From contig JBCAQO010000008.1 of the NCBI GenBank assembly GCA_039111635.1, forward strand, positions 2,170,001 to 2,234,000: a stretch of 64,000 nt of DNA, read 5' to 3'. A program made the translations under genes and the position numbers. The notes beneath the pieces are model-generated. The model ran no database searches. It worked only from the letters and a program-made list of their open reading frames with translations, and had not been told where the DNA came from. Of this stretch, positions 24,901-34,037 are shown piece by piece. The stretch is from Heterobasidion occidentale. Taxonomy: Eukaryota > Basidiomycota > Agaricomycetes > Russulales > Bondarzewiaceae. Numbering within the stretch: position 1 is the first letter of the stretch; every line of letters starts with the position of its first letter.

Positions 24901-25048
24901 TTCAGGATGAGCTCCCAGTTCTCGCTGGTGAGGTTTTCGTCGGTCGTCTTGACTGCGCGCGTCGGTCAGGGTGCGTCGGCGAGAGTGGGAACGAGATTGC
25001 GGACATACCGACGATATCATCGTAGGGGTTTGCGCCGCTCTTGAACAT
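21988..25048 (-). CDS. HSE1: HSE1/STAM, ESCRT-0 subunit
   Basis: ESCRT-0 partner of Vps27 that binds ubiquitinated cargo at endosomes for sorting into multivesicular bodies. Start at 25048 (MFKSGANPYDD). Domains in order: VHS (WELILNLCDKVQDEGEQ to ALSLIAMWVSEFEND); a ubiquitin-interacting motif (EEELQRALEISVQDK, about 24290-24330); SH3 (ALHTFEPTEAGELAFEKGD, DWWRGQLKGRTGIFPVNYV, about 23820-23960); a GAT-like helical core (QANVDRLLTMLRSLDPAKDN, LYRSSMALRPKIVKLIDKYS, about 23520-23740). A very long Gln/Pro-rich tail follows, ending QVPSQPPVGA-stop at 21988. At least five introns. The frame shifts by one base near 22650, between FFSVPGIT and DTVDAQSP. Divergent from MMS2 over 277 bp. Family assignment is very secure. 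Confidence 0.93.
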
Positions 25049-25325
25049 CGCGTCTTGAGATGCACGTCGCCGCCGGTGCTGAAAAAGCAAATCAAGCGTG
25101 TCTGGTAGAGTTATGGTAGAATATGGAGGGAAGTGTGTGGTGTGTGTGACGATGTGGAAGACGATGGTCGGAGGGCAGTGCGGTCGCCGGAGAGGCTGCG
25201 GTGGCTGACGGTGGAAAGACCGAGCCCGATCCGGCCTGCTGCAGTTGCGTCAGGCTCTCCTTGGTCCTTGACTCGGCGCCACTGCTGCTCTCTCCATCTC
25301 CCCTGCTCTTTCCCTCCTCTCTCCG
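25049..25325. promoter_or_regulatory. Shared divergent promoter of HSE1 and MMS2
   Basis: Only 277 bp separate the two start codons, so both promoters must lie here or overlap. The region is mixed in composition with pyrimidine-rich tracts (CTCTCTCC near 25288) just before the MMS2 ATG. I see no clear TATA box. Confidence 0.6.
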
Positions 25326-25957
25326 ATGGCAAAGGGTATAATCCGTCTCTAACCCACTGTCTCTGCGCACGCGCTGATCCTGTGCGATGCGCGGACAGTA
25401 CCACGCAATTTCCGCCTCCTCGAAGAGCTCGAGAAGGGCGAGAAGGGCATCGGCGACGGCTCGTGCTCCTACGGCCTCGAGGACGGCGACGACATCCTCA
25501 TGAGCCAGTGGAACGGCACCATCATCGGCCCAGGCCACGTACGTCCCCCCGCCGCCCCCACGCCCCCGCCGCTGACCGCGATCGCTCGGCCTGTGCGTGT
25601 GTGGCGCGCAGACGGTGCACGAGAACCGCATCTACAGCCTTAGGATCGTCTGCGGCGCGACCTACCCCGAGCAGTCCCCCCTCGTCCAGTTCGTCTCGCG
25701 CGTCAACCTCCCCTTCGTCAACCAGACGGACGGCAAGGTCGATCCCTCGAAGCTCCCCATCCTCGCCCACTGGTCCAGCACCAGCAGCATCGAGACCGTC
25801 CTCGTCGAGATCCGCCGGTGCGTGCCTACAGGCTCCCGATCGTTTCATGCCCGTTCTGACATAACATGGGGTATTCGTCCCACTGTTCTAATGCAGGGAG
25901 ATGGCATCGTTCAACAATCGCAAGCTGCCTCAGCCTCCGGAAGGGAGCACCTTCTGA
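25326..25957 (+). CDS. MMS2: Ubiquitin-conjugating enzyme variant Mms2
   Basis: UEV partner of Ubc13 that directs Lys63-linked ubiquitin chains in post-replication repair. Four exons fit exactly: 25326-25335, 25399-25538, 25612-25817 and 25897-25957, giving 138 residues, the usual Mms2 size. The first exon is only 10 nt (MAK plus one base). Key text is [37 protein letters not shown] and [20 protein letters not shown], and the end is [11 protein letters not shown]. The active-site Cys of true E2 enzymes is absent, as expected for a UEV. No frame breaks. Confidence 0.96.
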
Positions 25958-26919
25958 GCGGTCGTGCTCGGCCTCACATTCTACGGGCATCGTCTTCATC
26001 CATCATCGTCGTCATCATCGTCGGGGCGTCTAATCATCATCAGGGCTGTGCAGTGTTCAGGCGGCGCGTGTCAGATACGTAGCAGGGAGTATAAATCATG
26101 TCATTAACTGTGTTTCTTAGCCTTTTCGGTACACGCCACCATCATCTATAGCAAGCATTTCAGCGTCGCGTTCCACCCGCAGGGCAACACTCCTGGCCTT
26201 TGTCGGGGTGCTCTGCTCATCGTCCCAAATATGAGTCCCTCCGCTCTAAAAATATCGAGCGAACCGCGGTCAGATGTTCAGCTTCTTTGTGTCGTCCACG
26301 CGCATGTCGCCGGCGTTTGCCCCAGCACCCGCCACCCTCTCGGCCAATTTGCATAAGCGGACGCGCTCGAGATCAGACAAGACGCCAGTAAGATTTCTGA
26401 TTCCATACGATAACAAGAGAAGAGGCGTCGTTCTTTTGATGAACTTCCCAAGCCTCGACCTAGACATGGAGCAAACGCTGTCGTGGACGAGGATCCATGC
26501 TGCTTAATACATATCAGCAAAAGCTAATCTCCTCGACGTCAAAGCCGGCGACAGCGCTCCCCATTCGCGATAGCGCACTTCATGCAGCTCACGAGACACG
26601 ATACTCTCCCACCTCGAGCCCGCCCCCACTCAGTGCAACAGCGATGTGATTGGATACGATGATGATATAGTGTATATGACAGCGAAGCAAGCCTGTTTGT
26701 TATGTAGTGGCGCACGCATTAGCACTGCGCAGGATCCGCGTACGTTAGTGTGGGTTAGTGTGAGAGCGCAGGCGGCACACAACAACAAATCGAACGTCCT
26801 TCCGGAGCCTTCCATCCACCGACGACGCGATAGCAATGCACGAGCCCCCCGCACCCGCCTGGCCCCCCCTTCTCTTCTCTTCCCTTCTCGTCCTCCGACG
26901 CTCACCAGCCCCGAAGCCC
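25958..26919. other. Intergenic, convergent 3' ends
   Basis: A 960-bp gap between MMS2 (plus) and the aspartic protease (minus), larger than most here. Short open frames of 60-110 codons exist on both strands around 26270-26520 and 26630-26990. None shows a recognisable domain or splice pattern, so I call no gene. An AT-rich stretch lies at about 26640-26700. Confidence 0.45.
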
Positions 26920-28686
26920 TCACGCGAGGTCCGCAAACCCGACGCGGCTCTCGCCCTTATCGAAGATCGTGTACACGTTCTGCATGAACACGTCCCCGAT
27001 GATCCAGAACGCTGTCGGCCGCAGATCAGCACGTCCGACACCAGCGAATGGACCCCACAGTCCGATAAGCGAGGGAATGAGCGCGGAAAGGTAAAGAAGA
27101 GGGGAAGCAAGCACGTACACATGCTGGTCGTAGACGCGACGCCCGCGAGGCAGTCGCTCGACCCCATCGACACAGGCCCCAGCGAGAACGTCTCCGGCCT
27201 AATGTCGAGCTTCTTCCCGCCAAACGTGAGGCTCACCTGCGGCACGGCGTCACACGGAACTGCCGCCCCCAACACGCACGCACGCACGCACAAGCAAAAC
27301 GCATCAGCGCCTCCCAAAACAGAACGCGGGACCGCGCGAAATCGAAATGGCGACGGGGACGGAGGAAGGAGGAGACGCACCGGACCACAGGCCCTGCTGC
27401 CCGTCGACGGGCTTCGCGCCGGTGACGTTCTTGTAGAAATCGGCGACGTCCTGCTCGTTCCCGACGAGGAGCGTCGTGCCCGAATCGATGATCGCCGCCG
27501 TCTTCCCGACGACCTGCATCCCGTTCACCGCTAACTGGTCCATCTCGACCTGCCAGTACCCCTAAAGCACCCAACACACAACGCGCATACATCAGCCCCC
27601 GTGTCCTTCGCGCACCGCGTTCCGGAGACGCAGACGCACCTCGTGCGTGACGTCCACGTACGTCGGCTCGCCCGCGTACAGCGTCTTGTTCGTCCCGCCG
27701 ATGAACAGCTCGGAGCCCTCCTTCGCGAGCTTGAACCCAAACACGGGCGCGTCGACCGCGCCCTGCGCGACGAGCGTGTCGAGCAGCGGCGGCGCGTTGT
27801 ACACCGAGATGCTCTTGAACCCGAGCCCGACGAGCCCGTCCATCCCGCTCGTGAACCCCGCCGAATACGTGTCCGCCGCGCCGATCGTCTGATTCGCCGC
27901 CTGCGCGCCGCGCGCCGATCAAACCAAAAAAAAAAAAAAAAAGCGTCAGTTCGCACGATACGCGTCGAGAACCCACCTCCACAACTAAACACACACGCGC
28001 GAAAAAAAACGGGAGAAAACACGCACAGACAAGCCCGCGATCGCGACGCTCTCCGCGTACTGCTTCCCCTTCACCGTGCTCCCGTCCCCATACCGCAGCG
28101 TGAAGTTCCTCCCCAGCTCGCGCCCCGACGAGCTCTTCCCCGCGTCGTACTCCGCGCGCCCGTCGCAGCCCGCGCTGCCGCCGCACCCGGACGCGGGCAC
28201 GAACAGGTCCGAGCTGCCCGTGTCGAAGTCCATCGTGAACTCCTGCGGCGGCGTCCCGAGCGCGATCGTCCCCGTCCACAGCATCTCGCCCTGGTCATCG
28301 AGCGCGACGCCGCCCGCGCCGCGCCGCGCGAGGCCGAAGAGGTCCTCCAGGAAGGCGAGCGGGTGCGCGGCGCCCGTGTTGCGCTCGAAGGCGTTGAACC
28401 CGCGCTGGAACTTCCTGCAGAGATGAAATCGCGCGATATCGGTGAGTAGCGCGTTTCGAAGGGAGGAAGACACGCCGGCGGACGCACGCGGTGGCAAAGT
28501 TCAGGTGGCGCGCGAGCGCGGGGATGTTGACGGATCCGTCGTCGAGCAAGAACGAGGCGCGCCGGTTGAGCGGGATGGTCGTGCCCGCCGGGACGGGGAT
28601 ATTCATGCCGCTGAGGGGCACAGCACCGCGAGTAGAGGCAAAGCGAGGAGCAAAGCCGCGCCAGAGCGCGAGGCCGAGTAACGCAT
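26920..28686 (-). CDS. Pepsin-like aspartic protease (family A1)
   Basis: Secreted or vacuolar A1 peptidase. Both catalytic motifs are present: FTMDFDTGSSDLFVPAS (about 28190-28240) and AAIIDSGTTLLVGNE (about 27460-27510). The flap region reads LRYGDGSTVKGKQYAE. The propeptide precedes them (MNIPVPAGTTIPLNRR, then KFQRGFNAFERNTG). The C-terminal exon ends FWIIGDVFMQNVYTIFD then FADLA-stop. About six introns, several with GTGCGT donors; one holds a long poly-A/T run (about 27926-27945). The ATG at 28686 begins a hydrophobic signal peptide (LLLALPLLAVL), but it is one base out of frame with the propeptide near 28630. Without that, translation could start at Met 28621. Vacuolar versus secreted location cannot be decided here. 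Confidence 0.9.
27926..27945. repeat. Poly-A (plus) / poly-T tract in protease intron
   Basis: A homopolymer of about 18 nt just upstream of the acceptor GCGCGCAG, acting as an extreme polypyrimidine tract on the coding strand. Confidence 0.8.
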
Positions 28687-30170
28687 GGTATATACGAATT
28701 TAATTCGAATTCGTCAGTGTATAAACGAGTGTGTGGCGAATGAAGGAGCGGGAGGAGCCTGTCGACGGACGATCGAGGCAGGCGTGTTGTGGTGTGTTGG
28801 ATTGCCGGGTGGTGCGAGAAAGGAGAAACTGAACAGACCACAACGACCCGAGCTGTCTTATATATTACATGACGGGGGCAGCATAGAGCGGGGGTTCTAG
28901 CGAGGACGGGAGAACTCAGCGCGATGCATAATTAGCGCACGCCGAGCCGAGGTGGAGCTGAATCGGGCTAATGACTGCTAATAAACATCATGGTCGTTGC
29001 TGCGAGCGAACTAGCAAAATACCATTGCGCACCGACCTGTGCACGCACAGAGGCAGACGCCCGTTCTCAAGCAGGCGACCCGCGAGCTGTCGACGAGGCG
29101 TGCCGCAGAGGATCGCGGAAGCAAAGACTCAAAAAAACAGTCGCGCTGCGTCATACCCAAATCAAATCAAATCAAATCAAATCACCGTATGCCGACCCCG
29201 GCCTCCGACGTGCAACATCCCCTGCTGTCCTCCGCGGCGGCGACGCGGCGACGCGTCAGGACTCAGGCTGTTGCGACGGGCCAAAACACGTTTTGCCTCC
29301 AATGAAAGCCGCGCGACTCGTAAACGCGATGACCTGTTGACCATGATGAGCCCAGCCCACCCACCTCCGAATACGAATAGCAAGGCCCGAACACGCTCCG
29401 TCCCGTCAACTCCTGTCGGACGATGAAGAACATTGCACGGCTGCGCGCTCGCGCCCCGTCCGGCGAAGCCACGATGACGAGAGGCAACAAAAGTGGATGG
29501 AGTCACCACGATCTATCACGATCCCCGATGACAAGACGCTGACTCGCCCCGACGCGACACGACACGACTACAGTACGTACGTACTCCAGCAGGACGCGTC
29601 CTCGAGGCTCGGAGAGCGTCGCGCGCGACAAACAAAACCTCACGATGCGGGGAGCACACAGAGGCATGACAAAGCATGAGCCGAGATTTTTCCAGCCAGT
29701 GACAGGCGACAGCGGTGAGCGGGGGAATGCGAAGCTCGCGATCGACGTACGTACGTGCACACATATATATATACGAGACGGGACGAGACGCAAGGAGGAG
29801 AAAGACACAGACGGACGGACAGAAACAGGCAGAGAGAAACGCAGCCAGACGGAGACGGAGAAACGAAATCAAGGGGCGCAAAAACGAGCGAGTACAGGCG
29901 AGCGTATAACCTGGGCGCGACAACCGCCGCGGCATCGGAGGCGAATCGCGAAAGAAGGAAGGTTGGAGGTGGTGTGTGTCCACGGATCGAAAAAGAAAAG
30001 GGAACGAGGGGGGATGAGACGATATATAATCAAAGACAGTGAGCGGTCGACAACAGACACCGAAACGAAACGAACGAAACGAGTAGCAAGGACAAGAAAA
30101 GGGAAAAGAACATACATGAATGGATCGAATCCACACTGCAACTGGCAGACCTCGAGCTCCAACTCGAGCT
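28687..30170. other. Long intergenic region with microsatellites
   Basis: About 1.5 kb between the protease start (minus) and the OPI1-like stop (minus), so it should hold the protease promoter and the OPI1 3' UTR. A TATATATTACATG element lies at about 28859-28870. Simple repeats: AAATC repeated five times (29158-29184), ACGTACGTACGT runs (about 29573 and 29747), an ATATATATATA run (29763-29774) and a GAAAC/GAAAC-like series (30060-30085). Short open frames here lack any recognisable domain. Confidence 0.45.
29158..29184. repeat. (AAATC)5 microsatellite
   Basis: Five near-perfect tandem copies of AAATC in non-coding sequence upstream of the aspartic protease. Confidence 0.85.
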
Positions 30171-32818
30171 TCAACACCCTGACCTGACGCCGCCTCCCGA
30201 TCCTCCCCCGCCAAGCCTATCCATCCACGTCCATCTCCACCGTCCCTCCACCTCCACCCCCACCCCCACCGTCCTCCACATCCACGCCCGCCCTCCGCCC
30301 CTCCTCCGCGCCCTCCCCGCTCGCCCTAACACCACCGGCAGCATGCCCGTTCCCCACGCCGCCCACATACCCCCCTCCCCCTCCTCCGCAAACATCCCCT
30401 TCTTCCCAAGCGCCGGCGTAGCCGTCCCGCTCCTACTCCCCCCTCCCGCCCCCACTCCCGCGCCCGAAGCTCCGAGACTAAGCTTCCCCAGCCCCTCGGG
30501 CTCCCCGAAAAACGAGTCCCCAGAAGACAAATGCAACAGCGGGCTCGAGCCCCCGCCGCCGCCGCCGCCGCCGATGACGCCGACGCCGACGACGCGCCCA
30601 CAGCGACCGGCGACCGCAGCGGCGGCAGCACAGTCGAGTGCGCGACGGGCGACGACGTCACGCTCGTGCTCGTGCTCGCGATGCCACCCCCACGATGCTG
30701 CATCAAATCAAACGGCGGCGCCAGCCTCTCCCCCTCCCCTCCCGCGCCCACTCCCACTCCCACTCCCTGCCGCTGAATCCCGACCACCCGCAGCCGCTCG
30801 ACCCACGCGTCCGCGCGGTCCAGCGAATCCTTCACCACGCCCGTCACCCCGCGCATCATGTCCAAGCTCTCCGTCGCGAGCGTCAAAATCCGCTGCGCCG
30901 CCTGCGTCGCGCTCCCCGCCGTCGGCGGCAGCGCCGCCGCCGCCCCTGCCCCTGCCCCTGCCCCAGCCCCCGCCACCGCGCTGCTGCTCTGCCGCGAATG
31001 CCGCGGGCTCGACGCGCTCGAGGGCGACGCCGGCCGCGACGGCGCCTCGCCGCCGCGGTCCCGCCGCCCACTCCGGCGCGTGCCCCGGCCGCCGCGCCCC
31101 GCGGTGCCCGCGGCGGTGGGCACGTCCTGCCTGCGCGCGGCGCTCGCCCACGCCTGCGGGAGGTGCAGGATGAAGCCGCGCACGCGCGCGCGGGCGGGCT
31201 CGGGGAGCGCGCCGCCCGCGTACTGGGACACGATGTTGACCACCTGCCGGACGGTGTTGACGACGTCGTGCTTGACGTTCTGCAGCTGGCGCATGTGCTC
31301 GGGCGAGATGAGCGCGTCGGGGTTGATGGCGTTCGGCGAGCCTGGTGGGGGCTGCAGGGAGGCCATGAAGTCGCGGAGGATGAGGATCTGTCCGTCGATG
31401 TGTGTCGTTGCGTACTGCAGGGGGACAGTAAGGATGCGTTTTGAGAAGGAGGAAGACAAGACGACGGACCTGCAGCCATTGCAGGCAGTACTTCAGCCTT
31501 CGCATGCTCTCTTCGCTCACGGCCGCGCCGATTCCTCCAGCTTCTAGCAATACAGCTTGCCATCGACTGCGCTGCGCGACCTGCTGCTGCTGCTGCTGCT
31601 GCTCCGTCTCCTGCGCGCCATCACGCGGGCTCTGCACCCTCAACGTCGGCGATCCTGCACAAAGCATCCACGTCGATAAGACGCCCGCCAGAGATAGCAT
31701 CATGACAATAAAAAAGACGCACGATCAAACCCATCGTCTCTAACGGCGCTCTGCTCCCGCTCGTCGTAGCCGTAGCCGTAGCCGTAGCCTTTCCCGTCCG
31801 AATCCCCGCGCGTCATCGACACGTCCCGTATCTGCAGCCCCGACTCCCAGCTCCCCCGCCCCCGCTCGCCGTTCTGGCCGTCCTGCTCATCCATCGCTGC
31901 CGACGGTGCGCGGCCCCGATATCGCCCCAACTGTTCCACCCAACCCGATCCACAAGATCGAGAGTCAATGCGAGATACCCCGACAGGTCAAGAAACGAAT
32001 GGAAAGGAGGAAGCAGCGGAGACACGCACCCTGTCCAATTGCCTGCACGCAAACTCATCGAGCTGATTGACGGGCAGCCGGTCCATCACCGGCCGCGAAA
32101 TGGTCTTCACGGACGACTCCATCATCTCCGCGCCGTACTGCACGAAAAGGAAAAGCACGGCCGCGTGGCCGCGGGCGATCAGCATCGTCGGACCCGAGCG
32201 CACGTCAAACGGGGTCGTGGAGCGTGGGAGGGCGATCGGGGAATGGATGGGGATGGGCACAGGATGTGCACAGGAGGGAAGGAGGGAGGGAAGGATCGAG
32301 GGTGAGGGGAGGGGCTCACCTTGACGACGCGCGAGCTCGCCTTGCTCTGTTCGTACGCCCGCAGCGCGGTGTTCACGATCGGGAGCGTCGACATGCGCGA
32401 GACGAAATGCGGCGAGTCGCCGTCCGCCGCGGCCGCCTCGAGCGCCTCCGCGCGCTCGAGCACGGGCGAGGCGAGGGTCGGGGACGTCGAGGTCGAGGCC
32501 ATCGAGAGCGCGGGCGTCGGCTGGAAGGCTGCGTGCGCCGCGCGATGTGCAACGCAGGGTGCAAAAACGTCAGCGGCGAGGTCAGGACACGAAGAGGGCC
32601 GCGGCCATCGAACGGGGAAGGAGGGGGGCATGTGATGGGATGGGATGGGATGGGAAAGGGGCCACGCACAGCTCGGTCCATCGCCTGCCCGCTGCGCTCG
32701 CGCTCACGCTCACGCTCGCCGCCGCTCCCGCTGCCCCCGCTGCGCATATCTCCGAGCGCCCTCACCGCGATCCTGACGCTCTCGTCCTCGCCTCGATCGA
32801 CCGCTGGCGCGCCTGCAT
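30171..32818 (-). CDS. OPI1: Opi1-domain transcriptional repressor
   Basis: Opi1 proteins repress phospholipid-synthesis genes and in yeast sense phosphatidic acid at the ER. The Opi1 domain is spread over several exons: FQPTPALSMASTS and STLPIVNTALRAYEQSKASS, then YGAEMMESSVKTISRPVMDR, LPVNQLDEFACRQLDR and YCLQWLQ-YATTHIDGQILI, ending QLQNVKHDVVNTVRQVVNIV. Introns join in phase at each of these. Low-complexity inserts include a Gly-Tyr repeat (31766-31790) and a run of seven Gln (about 31586-31606). The C-terminal third is Ala/Gly/Ser-rich. The likely ATG is at 32818, but a one-base step separates it from GEDESVRIAVRALGDM; another step lies near 30560 in a GGC repeat. Without the first, Met at 32765 could start the protein. 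Target genes cannot be read from this sequence. Confidence 0.85.
31766..31790. repeat. In-frame 6-bp repeat GTAGCC encoding Gly-Tyr
   Basis: Four tandem GTAGCC hexamers on the plus strand, read as (GY)4 in the OPI1-like protein. Being a multiple of three, it can vary in length without breaking the frame. Confidence 0.8.
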
Positions 32819-34037
32819 TCCGGTCCTGCGTTCGCCCGATCCGCGACGTCGGTCAGTCAGTTACGCAGTCAGCCACTACAGTCAGTCACTAGTCTATCAG
32901 TCAGCGAATATCTCCCGCCCTGCGCTCCGAGTCGAGTAGTCGAGTGACCCGCCCTGGAGTGGAGATGCCGTAAAGAGAAACGGGTGTGCGTGTGCGTGTG
33001 TGTACGGATGCCTATCTGCGCTGGGCTCGAACGGGCGATCTTCTGCGCTGACGAGATGGGGAAGAAGGAGATGGCGGATGGCCGTCGACGGGGGACGGCG
33101 TGGGTTGGGTTGGGTTGGGTTGGGGGGAGCTTAAAGGCGAAGGTGGTGCAGAGGCACGGGGAGGCACGAGGGCTGAGGAAGGGAGGGGGTGCAGATGCTG
33201 TGGGGTTTGAATGGAAGGATTCGCTCTGACTGCGGTGGACAGTTGGGCATGGGCTCAGGGAGGGACTGGGAAGGCGGCGCACGAGCAACGTGAAAGTCGT
33301 TTCGTTGGGGGCACCCCCGTTTTCACGTGCAACTGCTCCGTCCCCTCGTCATCCACCAGCCACTCCCTATATCGATCCCATCTCCCATCTAATCTCTTTC
33401 TCACGACTTCTCACGCCCAAGGGCACACACCACGTCCAATAAAATACCCTATGATACGAGCAACCAAAGACGGGTTCTAAGTAGCTTACAGCAGAACATA
33501 ACTAATCCGTCGACCGGAAGATGTAAAAAAAAAAGAGACAGCGAAAAACTACTACGAGGCGATCCGACTGACCAGCGACTGCAGCAACAACAACAACAAC
33601 AACAGCAACAACCCACGTATAACAGGAGCGGACACACATCGACGCGCCACGACACAACAACAACACCGGCCAGTCAGCCAGGGGGCGCCTCTTTTGCAGA
33701 CCGCCCTCGCCGAACATATAAAGTAAAGTACGACGAATAGAAAAAGACGAGACGGGACGAACAGAACAGAGCGGAGAGGGGGTCAGGGTGGGGGAATGTT
33801 CCAGGTGCCAGACGAAAAACAGAGACGGAGAAATATATACGGGGACAGCAAAGCGCGGCGTCCAATATTACAGCGAGATGTATACACACGACGAGCAGAT
33901 GGAGACAACGACACGTAGCAGGCAAGAGGGGGAGAGAGGAGTGCAGTGTGCACGGCCCAGAAGAAGAAGAACGAGAAGAGGAACAAGTCGACGCAGGTGC
34001 TTGCGATGAGACGAGACGAGATGAGCGAGCACACCGC
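32819..34037. other. Intergenic region upstream of OPI1-like gene
   Basis: 1.2 kb between the OPI1-like start and the stop of the GATA gene, both minus strand. It includes degenerate CAGTCA repeats (32852-32903), a TTGGG run (about 33101-33124) and a CAA repeat (33586-33613). Pyrimidine and purine tracts abound. No gene is supported. Confidence 0.45.
33586..33613. repeat. (CAA)n microsatellite
   Basis: About eight CAA units with one interruption (CAG), in non-coding sequence. Confidence 0.8.

Noticed and set aside
26270..26990. Short overlapping open frames between MMS2 and the protease
   Set aside because: No recognisable protein features and both flanking genes end here; treated as 3' UTR.
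33101..33124. TTGGG repeat resembling telomere sequence
   Set aside because: Only four units and not TTAGGG; embedded between ordinary genes, so a simple repeat rather than a telomere remnant.
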